Assembly: GCF_000426525.1 (NCBI RefSeq)
Contig: NZ_AUFN01000010.1
Span: forward strand, 1-64,000
Direction: 5' to 3'
DNA length: 64,000 nt
Source: Nocardioides alkalitolerans DSM 16699
GTDB taxonomy: Bacteria; Actinomycetota; Actinomycetes; Propionibacteriales; Nocardioidaceae
Of this stretch, positions 1-15,408 are shown in pieces (position 1 is the stretch's first letter; every line of letters begins with the position of its first letter). Under the pieces are notes generated by a model. The model was not told the origin of the DNA. It saw nothing but the letters and a program-made list of their open reading frames with translations, and searched no databases. The translations under genes and the position numbers were made by a program.

Positions 1-96
1 GCCGCTCGTGTACCCCGAAGGGCCTTACCGCTCGACTTGCATGTGTTAAGCACGCCGCCAGCGTTCGTCCTGAGCCAGGATCAAACTCTCCATCGA
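1..96 (-). rRNA. rrs: 16S ribosomal RNA, 5' end (partial)
   Basis: Read on the minus strand this is the universal 5' end of bacterial 16S rRNA. The 27F primer site AGAGTTTGATCCTGGCTCAG lies at 89 down to 70, followed by the ACGAACGCTGGCGGCGTGC block. Setting the first base of that primer site as position 8 places the mature 5' end near 96. The rest of the gene runs out of the window at base 1. The visible part is too short for reliable taxonomic placement. Confidence 0.97.
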
Positions 97-322
97 AAAC
101 AACACCCACCCAGCACCAAAGCACCAAGCAAGCATCAACAATAAGAGCCAAAATCCCAGACAGAAACAAACCCCGACAATTGCTAGAATCATCGAGAATT
201 ATCTCTACCAAAGAAACATCAAAACAAGCCTCACAACCACCCACACCCAAAGGCATGAGCCGCTGATCAACAAGTCCCGACGAGGCAAAAACAAAACAAA
301 CTAATTCGTCGACTTATATGAC

Positions 323-350
323 ACACTGTTGAGTTCTCAAGAATCACACG
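323..350 (-). promoter_or_regulatory. Conserved rrn leader element (processing/antitermination)
   Basis: The minus strand reads TTCTTGAGAACTCAACAGTG, a sequence typical of actinobacterial rRNA leaders, where it has been linked to precursor processing and antitermination. Its core TTGAGAACTCAA (329-340) is a short inverted repeat with 5-base arms. It lies between promoter P2 and the 16S gene, as in mycobacterial and Streptomyces rrn operons. Recognition is by memory of the motif, not alignment. Confidence 0.75.
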
Positions 351-397
351 CGCACCGCTTAACCGCATCCCTGCGGCCCCTCGGGGCAACCTGCAGA

Positions 398-426
398 AAC
401 TTACCGGCTTGATTCCGGCCTGTCAA
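398..426 (-). promoter_or_regulatory. rrn promoter P2
   Basis: On the minus strand, -35 TTGACA (426-421) is followed after exactly 17 bases by -10 TAAGTT (403-398). The -35 matches the sigma-70/HrdB-type consensus perfectly, as is usual for rRNA promoters. It is the promoter nearest to 16S, with about 300 bases of leader. Confidence 0.85.
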
Positions 427-521
427 CCAGGCCTTCGTCGTGCCCATCGCACCTCGTGGCACACCACTGCTCCTGGTCTTTCGACCCGGTTTGGTGGGAG
501 CCGCTCGGCGCGACAAGAAGA

Positions 522-550
522 AGATTAGCAGTCCTGGGCGGTAGTGCAAA
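522..550 (-). promoter_or_regulatory. rrn promoter P1
   Basis: On the minus strand, TTTGCA (550-545) and TAATCT (527-522) are 17 bases apart. The box lies 11 bases beyond the hairpin that ends the arginine operon and 124 bases upstream of P2. This gives the tandem promoter arrangement common in rrn operons. Confidence 0.7.
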
Positions 551-560
551 CTCGGGATGA

Positions 561-581
561 ACCTGGGGCGTTTGCCCAGGT
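561..581 (-). terminator. Hairpin at the end of the arginine operon
   Basis: ACCTGGG and CCCAGGT form a perfect 7-bp stem around a 7-base loop. It starts at the last base of the mpg stop codon. No T-run follows, which is common for actinobacterial terminators. It separates the arginine operon from rrn promoter P1, whose -35 begins 11 bases further on. Confidence 0.55.
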
Positions 582-1153
582 CAGCGCGTTGTGGGCCGTC
601 GAGGCGCCGCCGGCCGGTACGCACTGACCGTGGGGTCGGCCGCCAGCCAGAAGCGCCACGGGACGTCCGCGGCGCGGGTGACGCCCACCCGGGGGCCCGA
701 AAGAACGTTCTGCGGGTCGGGCGTGTCGTCGGCGGGCTCGATACGCAGCCGCTCGGATCCCGCCAGGAGGTCGGTCCCGTCGTACGAGCGGTCGACCCCC
801 AGCGCCACGCAGAGCCGGGCCGGTCCGCGGGCGAGGTCGCGCCGTACGGAACGCGGACGGCGCGCGGTCACCACGTCCTCCCCCGCCACCACCTCACCGG
901 CACGGAGCAGCACGGCGGCTGCCTCCCCCTCCGGGCCCGTCACCACGTTGAGGCAGTGGTGCATCCCGTAGGTGAAGTAGACGTACGCGTTGCCGGCAGG
1001 GCCGAACATCGTCGCCGTGCGCGGGGTGCGCCCGCGCCAGGCGTGGGAGGCGGGGTCGTCCGCTCCCCCGTACGCCTCGACCTCGGTGAGCCGGATCCGC
1101 ACGTCGCCGGCCACCACGTGGCACCCCAGCAAATGACGAGCGACCTCGTCCAC
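581..1153 (-). CDS. DNA-3-methyladenine glycosylase (AAG/MPG family)
   Basis: Base-excision repair glycosylase that removes alkylated purines such as 3-methyladenine and hypoxanthine. The 190-residue product carries the AAG signature. TEVEAY around residues 23-28 places the catalytic Glu at about 26, ASHA provides the conserved His, and [10 protein letters not shown] matches the YGMYFCMN block that holds the DNA-intercalating and Asn region. LLRAGE and LARGPARLC follow in family order. The GTG start at 1153 gives a slightly short N-terminus beginning at the conserved ARHLLG block; no better start exists between it and the argH stop 49 bases upstream. It is the last gene of the arginine operon, an association that looks positional rather than functional. 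Confidence 0.85.
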   Translation of the reverse strand: MDEVARHLLGCHVVAGDVRIRLTEVEAYGGADDPASHAWRGRTPRTATMFGPAGNAYVYFTYGMHHCLNVVTGPEGEAAAVLLRAGEVVAGEDVVTARRPRSVRRDLARGPARLCVALGVDRSYDGTDLLAGSERLRIEPADDTPDPQNVLSGPRVGVTRAADVPWRFWLAADPTVSAYRPAAPRRPTTR

Positions 1154-1202
1154 CGGCCCGGAGAGGCGGTCGACGAGGTCGCTGTGGTCGTGCGGGGAAC
1201 GG

Positions 1203-4713
<3,511 letters not shown>

Positions 4714-4714
4714 G

Positions 4715-5695
4715 TCAGACCGCCGCCCCGACGCCGGCACGGACGTCGTCGGAGGCCAGCAGGCCGGAGCGGGCCATCAGGAACGCGAGCACCGCCTTCT
4801 GGGCGTGGCGGCGGTTCTCCGCCTCGTCCCAGACCAGCGACCGCGGACCGTCGATGACCGAGGCCGCGATCTCCTTGCCCCGGTAGGCGGGGAGGCAGTG
4901 GAGCACGTGGGCGTCGGGCTTCGCCTGTGCCACCGCGTGCTCGTCGAGGGCGTACGGGCCGAAGACGACCTCCCGGTCGCGGGCCTGCTCCTCGCGCCCC
5001 ATCGAGACCCAGGTGTCGGTGACGACGACGTCGGCCCCCGCGAGCGCCTCGGCGGGGTCGGTGGTCGCGGCGACCGACCCGCCGGTCGTGGCGGCGATCT
5101 CGGTGGCGCGGGCGAGCACGGTCGGGTCGGGCAGGAAGCCCTCCGGCGCCGCGACGTGCACGTGCATGCCCGCCGTCGCCCCGGCCAGCAGCCACGAGTG
5201 CGCCACGTTGCAGGCGCCGTCACCGAGGAACGCCACGCGGGTCCCGGCCAGCGGGCCCCGGTGCTCGGCGAGGGTCTGCAGGTCGGCCAGGAGCTGGCAG
5301 GGGTGGAACTCGTCGGTCAGCGCGTTGACGACCGGCACGCCGGCCCACTGCGCCATCTCGGCGAGCTTCGCCTGCTCGTAGGTGCGCCACACGATCGCGG
5401 AGGCCTGGCGACCGAGCACGCGGGCCACGTCGGCGATCGACTCGCGCACACCGATCCTGGCGAGCGTGCCGTCGACCTGCAGCGGCTGACCGCCGAGCTC
5501 GGCGATGCCGGCGGTGAACGACGCCTGGGTGCGCAGCGTCTGCTTGTCGAAGATCATCGCCACCGTGCGCGGTCCGGCGAGGGGCTTCGCGTCGTACGGC
5601 GCCTTCTTGTACGCCGCCGCCAGCGCGAGGACCTCGGCCTGCTCGGCGGGCGAGAGGTCGTCGTCGCGCAGCAGGTGGCGCACCGGGGTGCTCAC
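4715..5695 (-). CDS. argF: Ornithine carbamoyltransferase
   Basis: Transfers a carbamoyl group from carbamoyl phosphate to ornithine, giving citrulline. The 326-residue protein begins [15 protein letters not shown] like mycobacterial ArgF. It keeps FHPCQ, DTWVSMG (ornithine-binding) and HCLPAYRG. The carbamoyl-phosphate loop is unusual: the usual S-T-R-T-R reads T-L-R-T-Q (residues 53-57, in [12 protein letters not shown]). The central Arg and following Thr are kept, but the flanking Arg is Gln. The GTG start overlaps the argD stop (GTGA). The operon context makes the ornithine role likely. A close relative acting on another amine is the alternative. Confidence 0.9.
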   Translation of the reverse strand: MSTPVRHLLRDDDLSPAEQAEVLALAAAYKKAPYDAKPLAGPRTVAMIFDKQTLRTQASFTAGIAELGGQPLQVDGTLARIGVRESIADVARVLGRQASAIVWRTYEQAKLAEMAQWAGVPVVNALTDEFHPCQLLADLQTLAEHRGPLAGTRVAFLGDGACNVAHSWLLAGATAGMHVHVAAPEGFLPDPTVLARATEIAATTGGSVAATTDPAEALAGADVVVTDTWVSMGREEQARDREVVFGPYALDEHAVAQAKPDAHVLHCLPAYRGKEIAASVIDGPRSLVWDEAENRRHAQKAVLAFLMARSGLLASDDVRAGVGAAV

Positions 5696-6924
5696 GCGTC
5701 CGCCCGGGACGTGTAGGCGGTGTCGAGCACCTGCGCCCAGGCCGACGCGAGGGCGTCGACGTCGGCGTCGGTGAGCACGAGCGGAGGCGCGAAGCGCAGC
5801 CGGTGCGGCGTGGGGGCGTTGAGGATGAACCCGGCGTCCTGAGCCGCCGCGACGGTCTCCGCGGCCAGCGGCTCGGAGAGGTCGATGCCGATGAGCAGGC
5901 CCTCGCCCCGGACCTCCGTGACGCGGGCGTCGCTGCCGACGACCTCGCGCAGGCGCGCCCCGATCTCGCGGGTGCGCGCCAGGAGGTCGTCGGACTCGAT
6001 CGTCGCGATGACGGCCAGGGCCGCCGCGGCGGCGAGCGGGTTGCCCCCGAAGGTCGTGCCGTGATTGCCCGGGTCGAACAGCTTGCCGCTGCCGCCCGTC
6101 GCGATGCAGACGCCGACGGGCACGCCGCCGGCCAGCCCCTTGGCGAGGGTCACGATGTCGGGCACGACCGTGCCGTCGACCAGCGCCGGGTTCTGGTGGG
6201 CGAACCACGCACCCGTGCGGCCGACACCGGTCTGCACCTCGTCGAGCCACAGCAGCGCACCGGCGGACCGGGCGATCTCCTGGGCGCGGACCAGGTAGTC
6301 CTTCGGCGGCACGACGACGCCGGCCTCGCCCTGGACGGGCTCGAGCAGGACGGCCGCGGTGTCGGTGTCGACGGCCGCCTCGAGGGCGGCCGCGTCGCCG
6401 TACGGGACGAAGACGACGTCACCGGGCAGCGGCTCGAAGGGGGCGCGGTAGGCCTCCTTCGAGGTGAGGGCCAGGGCGCCCATGGTGCGTCCGTGGAAGC
6501 CGCCCTCGGCCACGACGACCTTCGTGCGGCCGGTGCGACGGGTGAGCTTGAACGCGGCCTCGTTGGCCTCGGCGCCGGAGTTCGCGAAGAACACCCGGCC
6601 CTCGGTGCCCAGCAGCGCCAGCAGCTTCTCGGCGAGCGCGACCTGGCCCGGCGTGGCGAAGAAGTTCGAGACGTGCACGAGGGTCGCGACCTGGTCGCCG
6701 ACCGCCTTCACCAGCGCCGGGTGGGCGTGGCCGAGCGTGTTCACGGCGATGCCGCCGAGGAAGTCGACGTACTCCTTGCCGTCGGCGTCGACGACGCGCG
6801 CGCCGGAGCCGCTCACGAGCGTGGTCTTCGGCGGGCCGAAGGTGTTCATGAGGGCGCCGGTGTAGCGCTCCTGCCAACCGTTCGTACCGGTCGGGCCGGC
6901 GTCGTGCTCCGTGTGCGTGCTCAT
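5692..6924 (-). CDS. argD: Acetylornithine aminotransferase
   Basis: PLP-dependent class III aminotransferase converting N-acetylglutamate semialdehyde to N-acetylornithine. The 410-residue product has [15 protein letters not shown] near residue 120, [12 protein letters not shown] near 235 and [13 protein letters not shown] with the PLP-binding Lys near 265, followed by [11 protein letters not shown]. The ATG overlaps the argB stop by four bases (ATGA). The N-terminus carries about 15 extra polar residues before the conserved [16 protein letters not shown] start of the fold. It may also act in lysine synthesis, as in other bacteria, but nothing here shows it. Confidence 0.95.
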   Translation of the reverse strand: MSTHTEHDAGPTGTNGWQERYTGALMNTFGPPKTTLVSGSGARVVDADGKEYVDFLGGIAVNTLGHAHPALVKAVGDQVATLVHVSNFFATPGQVALAEKLLALLGTEGRVFFANSGAEANEAAFKLTRRTGRTKVVVAEGGFHGRTMGALALTSKEAYRAPFEPLPGDVVFVPYGDAAALEAAVDTDTAAVLLEPVQGEAGVVVPPKDYLVRAQEIARSAGALLWLDEVQTGVGRTGAWFAHQNPALVDGTVVPDIVTLAKGLAGGVPVGVCIATGGSGKLFDPGNHGTTFGGNPLAAAAALAVIATIESDDLLARTREIGARLREVVGSDARVTEVRGEGLLIGIDLSEPLAAETVAAAQDAGFILNAPTPHRLRFAPPLVLTDADVDALASAWAQVLDTAYTSRADA

Positions 6925-7901
6925 GCGTCCTCCTTCGGCTTCGGCGGGACCTTCGCGGTCCGGATCTTGGTGGGGACGCCCGGCAGCACCTGCGTGCCGA
7001 CGCCCTCGTCGGTGAAGATCTCCAGCAGCACGGCGTGCGGCTCGCGGCCGTCCACGACCGTGGCCTTCGGGACCCCGTCGGCGACCGCGCGCAGGCAGGC
7101 GCCCATCTTCGGGACCATGCCGCTCGCCAGGTTCGGCATCAGCTCGGCCAGCGCCTCGGGACTGATCTCGCCGATCAGGTCGGGGCTGTGGGGCCAGTCG
7201 CGGTAGAGACCCTCGACGTCGGTGAGCACGAGCAGCTTCGCGGCCTTCAGCGCGACGGCCAGGGCCGCGGCGGCGGTGTCGGCGTTGACGTTGTGGACGA
7301 GACCGTCCTCGTCGGGCGCGACGCTGGAGATCACCGGCACACGACCGGCCTCGACCAGGTCGAGCACGGCCTCGGGCCGCACGTGGGAGACCTCGCCGAC
7401 GAGCCCGAGGTCGACCTCCTCGCCGTCGACCACCGTGGTGGCGGGCACCGCCGTGAACAGCCCGGCGTCCTCGCCCGACAGGCCGACGGCGATGGGGCCG
7501 TGGCTGTTGAGCAGCCCCACGAGCTCGCGCTGCACCTGGCCGACGAGCACCATCCGGACGACGTCCATCGCCTCCGGCGTGGTGACGCGCAGGCCCCCGC
7601 GGAACTCCGAGGTGATGTCGAGCTTGGCGAGCATCTTCGAGATCTGCGGACCGCCGCCGTGCACGACGACCGGCTTGAAGCCGGCGAACCGCAGGAACGC
7701 GATGTCCTCGGCGAACGCGGTCTTCAGCACGTCGTCCGTCATGGCGTTGCCGCCGTACTTGATGACGATGATCTTGCCGTGGTACGCCTTCAGCCACGGC
7801 AGGGCACCCGCCAGGGCGACCGCCTTCGAGCGGTCGACGCTGGGCTTGTAGTGGACCGTCTCGGTCCCGTCGTCGCTGGTCACCGGCTTGTCTCCGCTCA
7901 T
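6921..7901 (-). CDS. argB: Acetylglutamate kinase
   Basis: Phosphorylates N-acetylglutamate, usually the arginine-inhibited step. The 326-residue protein has [11 protein letters not shown] and [10 protein letters not shown] (phosphate and substrate loops), [26 protein letters not shown] and [15 protein letters not shown]. An N-terminal helix region precedes KYGGNAM ([15 protein letters not shown]), as in arginine-sensitive hexameric enzymes, so feedback inhibition is plausible. The Lys/Pro-rich C-terminal tail (PPKPKEDA) is not conserved. The start ATG overlaps the argJ stop by four bases. Confidence 0.96.
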   Translation of the reverse strand: MSGDKPVTSDDGTETVHYKPSVDRSKAVALAGALPWLKAYHGKIIVIKYGGNAMTDDVLKTAFAEDIAFLRFAGFKPVVVHGGGPQISKMLAKLDITSEFRGGLRVTTPEAMDVVRMVLVGQVQRELVGLLNSHGPIAVGLSGEDAGLFTAVPATTVVDGEEVDLGLVGEVSHVRPEAVLDLVEAGRVPVISSVAPDEDGLVHNVNADTAAAALAVALKAAKLLVLTDVEGLYRDWPHSPDLIGEISPEALAELMPNLASGMVPKMGACLRAVADGVPKATVVDGREPHAVLLEIFTDEGVGTQVLPGVPTKIRTAKVPPKPKEDA

Positions 7902-9049
7902 GACGAGTACGCGCTGTTCTCGTGGACGTAGGCGTGCGTGAGGTCGTTGGTCCAGACCGTCGCCCGCTCGGTGCCCGACTTCAGGTCGATGGTGACGCTG
8001 ACCTCGCGCTGCGAGAGGTCGACGCCCGCCGGGTCCTCCGCGGGGGTCGACGCCCGGCAGACCCACACGCCGTTCATCGCCACGTCGAGGTCGGCCGGGT
8101 CGAAGGCCGCGTCGGTCGTGCCCATGCTCGCCAGCACCCGGCCCCAGTTCGGGTCCTTGCCGAACACGGCGGCCTTGAAGAGGTTGCTGCGGGCGACGCT
8201 GCGGCCCACGGCCACGGCGTCGTCCTCCGTCGCCGCGTTGAGCGTGGTGATGGCGATCTCGTGGTCGGCGCCCTCGGCGTCCTTGAGCAGCTGCATCGCC
8301 AGGTCGGTGCACGCTTGGGTGAGTGCGGCGGTGAAGTCGTCGACGGTGGGCGTGATGCCGGAGGCGCCGCTCGCGAGCACCGTCACGGTGTCGTTGGTCG
8401 ACATGCAGCCGTCGGAGTCGAGGCGGTCAAAGCTCACCCGGGTGGCCGCGCGGAGCGCGCGGTCGAGGTCCGCAGCGTCGACGACGGCGTCGGTCGTGAG
8501 CACGACGAGCATCGTGGCGAGCTGCGGGGCCAGCATGCCGGCGCCCTTCGCCATCCCGCCGATGCTCCAGCCCGCGCCCTCGACGACGACCTGCTTGTGG
8601 ACCGAGTCGGTGGTCATGATCGCGGTCGCCGCGTCCTCGCCCCCGTCGGCGGCCAGGGCGCCGTACGCCTCCTCGACGCCGTCGAGCAGGTGCTGGCGCG
8701 GGTTGGCGAGGCCGATGAGACCGGTCGAGCAGACGACGACGTCGATCGCGCCGATGCCCAGCTTCTCGGCGACCTTCTCGGCCACCGCGTGCGTGGTCTG
8801 GAAGCCCTCGGCGCCGGTGTAGCAGTTGGCGCCCCCGGAGTTGAGGACGACGGCGCGCACGGTGCCGTCCTTGACGACCTCCTGGCTCCACAGCACGGGG
8901 TTGGCCTTGCAGCGGTTCGACGTGAACACCGACGCCGAGTCGTGGCGGGGGCCGTCGTTCACGACGAGCGCGAGGTCGCGGGCGCCGGTGCTCTTGAGAC
9001 CGGCGGCGACACCGGAGGCCCGGAAGCCGGCGGGGGTGGTGATGGTCAT
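7898..9049 (-). CDS. argJ: Bifunctional ornithine acetyltransferase / N-acetylglutamate synthase
   Basis: Recycles the acetyl group from N-acetylornithine to glutamate and may also acetylate glutamate from acetyl-CoA. The 383-residue precursor contains [20 protein letters not shown]. The Ala-Thr bond in LATML is the self-cleavage site, and the new N-terminal Thr is the nucleophile. [15 protein letters not shown] and the C-terminal HENSAYSS match the family. AAGGA lies 7 bases before the ATG. A cyclic pathway (ArgJ present, no ArgA or ArgE here) is implied. Confidence 0.96.
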   Translation of the reverse strand: MTITTPAGFRASGVAAGLKSTGARDLALVVNDGPRHDSASVFTSNRCKANPVLWSQEVVKDGTVRAVVLNSGGANCYTGAEGFQTTHAVAEKVAEKLGIGAIDVVVCSTGLIGLANPRQHLLDGVEEAYGALAADGGEDAATAIMTTDSVHKQVVVEGAGWSIGGMAKGAGMLAPQLATMLVVLTTDAVVDAADLDRALRAATRVSFDRLDSDGCMSTNDTVTVLASGASGITPTVDDFTAALTQACTDLAMQLLKDAEGADHEIAITTLNAATEDDAVAVGRSVARSNLFKAAVFGKDPNWGRVLASMGTTDAAFDPADLDVAMNGVWVCRASTPAEDPAGVDLSQREVSVTIDLKSGTERATVWTNDLTHAYVHENSAYSS

Positions 9050-9108
9050 GGGGAGTCCTTCGTGGAGCAGGTGCGGGGTGGGGTACGGCGGGGGTGAGGG
9101 CCGGCGGG

Positions 9109-11580
<2,472 letters not shown>

Positions 11581-11587
<7 letters not shown>

Positions 11588-11640
11588 GCGATCGGCCGAG
11601 CGACCGGCGGAGCACCCGGCCGACTCTCCGGCCGAGCGCC
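11581..11640. repeat. 12-bp imperfect tandem repeat at a stop codon (5 units)
   Basis: Five consecutive 12-base units of the form CGGCCGAGCGAC with substitutions (CGGCTGAGCGAT, CGGCCGAGCGAC, CGGCGGAGCACC, CGGCCGACTCTC, CGGCCGAGCGCC). The first unit contains the TGA stop of the isomerase-family gene. The array fills the gap to the convergent pheT gene. Confidence 0.75.
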
Positions 11641-11648
11641 CTGCGGGG

Positions 11649-14153
11649 TCAGCGCTGGACGGCGCCGGTCCGCTGGGAGGCCAGCGCGACGGCCTCGTCG
11701 CGGGCGGCGGCCGCCTCTCCCTCGCCCAGCGTGCGGTCGACGGCCCGGAAGCGGAGCGCGAACGCGAGCGACTTCCGGCCCTCGTCGATGCCCTCGCCGG
11801 TGTAGACGTCGAAGAGCCGCACGGACTCGAGCAGCTCCCCCGCGCCCTCGCACAGCGCCGCCTCCACGTCGGCCGCCGGGACCGAGACGTCGACGACGAG
11901 CGCCACGTCCTCCTTGGCCACCGGGTAGGTCGAGAACGACGGACCCCGGGGGGTCGAGGGCGTCGCCGCCAGCAGCGCGTCGAGGTCGAGCTCGGCGACC
12001 GACGTGCGGGCCGGCAGGCCGTGGGCGGTGACGATCCGCGGGTGCAGCTCGCCGGCGTGGCCGACGGCCGTCTCCGTGCCGTCGGCGCCCACCACGAGCA
12101 GCCGCGCGCAGCGACCGGGGTGCCACGGCGCCAGCTCGGCGTTCTCGACCCGCAGCGTCGCGCCGAGCTCGGTGGCGAGCCCGCGCACGACCTCGACGAC
12201 GTCGGCCCAGCCCGCGTCGCGGCCCGGCCCCCAGGGCCCGGCAGGCTCGCGGACGCCGCCGAGCACCACGGCGAGGTGCTGCGGCTGGAACGGGACGGCG
12301 GCGAGCAGGGCGTCGAGCTCGGCGTCGGTCGGCCGTCGGTCGACCCCCAGCAGGGGCGCCGCCACGTCGGTGGCGAAGGCGACCGTGCCCGTCTCGAAGA
12401 GCGCGACGCCCGGGGCACCCCGGCCGACGTTGCGCGCCGCGGCCGCGAGGATCCCCGGCAGCAGCGTGGTCGTGTACTCCGGCTCCTGCGACGACAGCGG
12501 GTTGGCCAGCGCGACCGTGCGGCGACGCTCGTCGTCGGCGGGGATCTCCAGCGCGTCGAGCGCCGCAGCCCCGGTGAACGGGAAGCTCACGACCTCGACG
12601 CACCCGGCCCCCGCGAGGGTGCGACCCACGCGACGGCGCAGCCGCTGCTCCCGGGTGAGGCCGCGGCCGGCACCGGGCGCCGGCAGGACGGACGGCACCT
12701 GGTCGTAGCCGACGATCCGCACGACCTCCTCGACGAGGTCGAAGGGCTCCGTGAGGTCGGGTCGCCAGGACGGCGGCACGACGCTCAGCGTCGTGCCGTC
12801 CTCCGTGACGGCGCACCCGACGGCCTCGAGGTGGGCGACCGTCGTGGCGTCGTCGATCGCGATGCCCGAGATCCGGGCGGGCAGGTCGGCGGGCGCGACG
12901 ATGGTCGGCGCCGCCGGGGGCTCCCCGACGTACGTCGTGCCGGGCTCGACGGTGCCGCCGCCCAGCTCGACGAGCAGCTGCGCGACCCGGTCTGCCGCGA
13001 CGAGCGGCAGCAGCGGGTCGACGCCCCGCTCGAAGCGCTTCGAGGCCTCGGAGCCGAGCTTGTGCCGCTTCTGGCTGCGGAAGACGGTGACCGGGTCGAA
13101 GTGCGCCGCCTCGACGACGATGCGGGAGGTCGAGGCCGAGATCTCGGTGGCCTCGCCCCCCATGACGCCGGCGATGCCGATCGGTCCGGAGCCGTCCGCG
13201 ATCAGCAGGTCGGCCGCGTCGAGGGAGCGCACGACGCCGTCGAGCGTCGTCAGCTTCTCCCCCGCCGTGGCGCGCCGGACGCGGATCGCACCGGTGAGGG
13301 TGTCGGCGTCGTAGCAGTGGTTCGGCTGGCCCAGCTCGAGCATGACGTAGTTGGAGACGTCGACCGCGAGCGAGATCGGGCGCATGCCCGCCAGCTGCAG
13401 GCGCCGCTGGAGCCACGCCGGGCTCGTCGCCGTCGGGTCGAAGCCACTGACGACCCGGGTGACGAAGACCGGGCAGCCGTCGGGGTCGTCGACGACCACG
13501 GGGTGGCCGGCGCCGTCGGCAGCGGGGACGGGGCGGTCGACGGGGTCCGCGTACGGCGCGTCGAACGCCAGCGCCGCCTCCCGCGCCACGCCGCGCAGCG
13601 AGAGCGCGTAGGCCCGGTCGGGGTTGATCTCGAACTCGATGACCTCGTCGCGCAGCGGCAGCACGCCGAACGCGTCGTCACCGGGCTCGCCGGCGTCGGC
13701 CGGGAGCACGACGATGCCGTCGCTGGAGCCGCCGAAGCCGTCGGGCAGGCCGAGCTCGGAGGCCGAGCAGATCATCCCGGCCGAGACGTGGCCGTAGGTC
13801 TTGCGGGCGGCGATCGCGAAGCCGCCGGGCAGCACGGCGCCGGGGAGCACCACGACGACGAGGTCGCCGGGGCCGAAGTTGTGGGCGCCGCAGACGATGC
13901 CCTGGGGCTCGCCGGTGCCGTTCGCGTCACCGACGTCGACGCTGCACCAGTTGATCGTCTTGCCGTTCTTCTGCGGCTCGGGCTCCGCCGTCAGGACACG
14001 ACCGAGCACGAGCGGACCCGTGAGGTCGTGGCCGGGGCGCTCGATCGCCTCGAGCTTCAGCCCGAGGGCGGTGAGCCGGCGCGCGAGGTCGTCGGTCGTG
14101 ACGCCGTCCGGCAGGTCGACGAGCTCGCGGATCCAGGTGACCGGGGCCTTCAT
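11649..14153 (-). CDS. pheT: Phenylalanyl-tRNA synthetase beta subunit
   Basis: Large subunit of the alpha2-beta2 enzyme that charges tRNA-Phe. The 834-residue length is normal. An N-terminal tRNA-binding (EMAP/OB) domain around residues 40-150 includes GMICSASELGLPDGFGGSSDGIVVLP. The B3/B4 editing region follows (LELGQPNHCYDADTL, IGIAGVMGGEATEIS), then B5 and the catalytic-like core (NPLSSQEPEYTTTLLPGIL). The C-terminal FDX-ACB anticodon-binding domain (STYPVAKEDVALVVD to FRAVDRTLGEGE) closes the protein. The ATG overlaps the pheS TGA by one base. Confidence 0.97.
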   Translation of the reverse strand: MKAPVTWIRELVDLPDGVTTDDLARRLTALGLKLEAIERPGHDLTGPLVLGRVLTAEPEPQKNGKTINWCSVDVGDANGTGEPQGIVCGAHNFGPGDLVVVVLPGAVLPGGFAIAARKTYGHVSAGMICSASELGLPDGFGGSSDGIVVLPADAGEPGDDAFGVLPLRDEVIEFEINPDRAYALSLRGVAREAALAFDAPYADPVDRPVPAADGAGHPVVVDDPDGCPVFVTRVVSGFDPTATSPAWLQRRLQLAGMRPISLAVDVSNYVMLELGQPNHCYDADTLTGAIRVRRATAGEKLTTLDGVVRSLDAADLLIADGSGPIGIAGVMGGEATEISASTSRIVVEAAHFDPVTVFRSQKRHKLGSEASKRFERGVDPLLPLVAADRVAQLLVELGGGTVEPGTTYVGEPPAAPTIVAPADLPARISGIAIDDATTVAHLEAVGCAVTEDGTTLSVVPPSWRPDLTEPFDLVEEVVRIVGYDQVPSVLPAPGAGRGLTREQRLRRRVGRTLAGAGCVEVVSFPFTGAAALDALEIPADDERRRTVALANPLSSQEPEYTTTLLPGILAAAARNVGRGAPGVALFETGTVAFATDVAAPLLGVDRRPTDAELDALLAAVPFQPQHLAVVLGGVREPAGPWGPGRDAGWADVVEVVRGLATELGATLRVENAELAPWHPGRCARLLVVGADGTETAVGHAGELHPRIVTAHGLPARTSVAELDLDALLAATPSTPRGPSFSTYPVAKEDVALVVDVSVPAADVEAALCEGAGELLESVRLFDVYTGEGIDEGRKSLAFALRFRAVDRTLGEGEAAAARDEAVALASQRTGAVQR

Positions 14154-15262
14154 CAGATCTCCGTTCCGAAAGCGGTGGTGAAGCGGACGTCGCCCTCGAA
14201 GAAGCCCCGCAGGTCCTCCACGCCGTGGCGGAACATCAGGGTGCGGTCGATCCCCATGCCGAAGGCGAAGCCGGTGTAGCGCTCGGGGTCGACGCCGCAG
14301 GCGACCAGCACCCGCGGGTTGACCACGCCGCAGCCGCCCCACTCGATCCAGCCCTCGCCGCGGCAGGTGCGGCAGGTGTCGCCGTCCTCGTTCACGGCCG
14401 TGCCGCGGCACACGAAGCAGACGAGGTCGACCTCGGCGCTCGGCTCGGTGAACGGGAAGTACGACGGGCGGAAGCGCGTCGTGATGCCCTCGCCGAACAT
14501 CGCGGTGGCGAAGTGGTCGAGGGTGCCCTTGAGGTGGGCCATGGTGATGCCCTCGTCGATGGCGAGGCCCTCGACCTGGTGGAACATCGGGCTGTGGGTC
14601 GCGTCGTACTCGTCGGTGCGGAAGACGCGACCGGGGCAGACGACGTAGATCGGGGGCGTGCGCGTCAGCATCGACCGGGCCTGCACGGGCGAGGTGTGGG
14701 TGCGCAGCACGACGTGGTTCTCGGCGGGCGACGTCCAGAACGTGTCCTGCATCGTGCGCGCGGGGTGGTCCGGGCCGAGGTTGAGGGCGTCGAAGTTCAG
14801 CCACTCGGCCTCGATGACGGGGCCTTCGGCGACCTCCCAGCCCATCGCGACGAACACGTCGGCGATGCGCTCGGCACCGGTGGTGAGCGGGTGGCGGGCG
14901 CCGCGGGGGTGCCGGTCGACGGGCAGCGTCACGTCGACGGTCTCGACGACGAGCATCTGCTCCTCGTGCGCCGCCTCGAGCACCTCCTGCCGGGCCTTCA
15001 GCGCCTGGTTGATCGCGCCGCGGGCCTGGCCGACGCGCTGGCCGGCCTCCTTGCGGGCCTGCGGGGGCAGCGCACCGATCTCGCGGTTCGCGAGCGCGAG
15101 CGGCGAGCGGTCGCCGGCGTGGTCCAGGCGCGCCTGCTTCAGCTGCTCGAGGTCGGCGGCGGCCTCGACCGCGGCCAGGGCGGCGTCACGGGCGGCCGCG
15201 ACCTCCTCCGCGTTGAGCGGAGTGACCTGGACCGGGTCGTACTCGTTGTTCGGGCCCGACAT
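14153..15262 (-). CDS. pheS: Phenylalanyl-tRNA synthetase alpha subunit
   Basis: Catalytic subunit of PheRS, 369 residues. An N-terminal coiled coil (about 20-100) is followed by the class II core. Motif 2 is [20 protein letters not shown] and motif 3 is [22 protein letters not shown]. Between them sits a Cys cluster, CFVC and CRTC separated by 12 residues, then [14 protein letters not shown]. This resembles a zinc knuckle insertion seen in actinobacterial PheS. AAAGG precedes the ATG. Upstream lies a perfect 13-bp hairpin and a TAGACT -10 box. Confidence 0.97.
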   Translation of the reverse strand: MSGPNNEYDPVQVTPLNAEEVAAARDAALAAVEAAADLEQLKQARLDHAGDRSPLALANREIGALPPQARKEAGQRVGQARGAINQALKARQEVLEAAHEEQMLVVETVDVTLPVDRHPRGARHPLTTGAERIADVFVAMGWEVAEGPVIEAEWLNFDALNLGPDHPARTMQDTFWTSPAENHVVLRTHTSPVQARSMLTRTPPIYVVCPGRVFRTDEYDATHSPMFHQVEGLAIDEGITMAHLKGTLDHFATAMFGEGITTRFRPSYFPFTEPSAEVDLVCFVCRGTAVNEDGDTCRTCRGEGWIEWGGCGVVNPRVLVACGVDPERYTGFAFGMGIDRTLMFRHGVEDLRGFFEGDVRFTTAFGTEI

Positions 15263-15312
15263 GGTGGCCTTTCCGGCGTGGGGGCTGCGGCGTGGCGACC
15301 GCAGGTGGTCGT

Positions 15313-15352
15313 GCGGTCCGCCCCCGACGGGGGCGGACCGCGGGTCAGTCTA
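15313..15352 (-). promoter_or_regulatory. pheST promoter -10 and 5' leader hairpin
   Basis: On the minus strand TAGACT (15352-15347) fits a -10 box, though no good -35 is seen. The predicted transcript start falls near 15340. Immediately at that point (15341-15313) is a perfect inverted repeat, GCGGTCCGCCCCC and its complement around a 3-base loop. The mRNA would therefore open with a 13-bp GC-rich stem about 50 bases before the pheS ATG. No T-run follows, so a simple terminator is unlikely on either strand. Confidence 0.5.
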
Positions 15353-15408
15353 GGAAGTCCCGGCGCGGGGAGACGAACCGGTTTCGCCCCGCGCCTACCG
15401 TGACGTCC

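Larger units (their letters stand above)
97..560 (-). promoter_or_regulatory. rRNA operon leader and promoter region
   Basis: No gene is seen in this 460-base stretch. It is clearly more AT-rich than the rest of the window, as expected for an rrn leader. On the minus strand it holds two promoters, annotated separately, then the conserved actinobacterial leader element, then about 220 bases of A/T-rich leader before mature 16S. The 95-codon open frame that crosses the promoters has no family resemblance and is not called. Confidence 0.85.

Noticed and set aside
303..335. TTGAGA and TATAAG with 16-base spacing as a third rrn promoter
   Set aside because: The TTGAGA is part of the conserved leader processing element. 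Two better promoters lie upstream, so this match is probably chance in AT-rich leader.
337..624. 95-codon minus-strand frame over the rrn promoters
   Set aside because: It spans the tandem rRNA promoters and the terminator hairpin, and has no family resemblance.
15263..15360. T-box leader before pheST
   Set aside because: No T-box sequence, no specifier loop and the leader is only about 80 bases. The hairpin is too simple.
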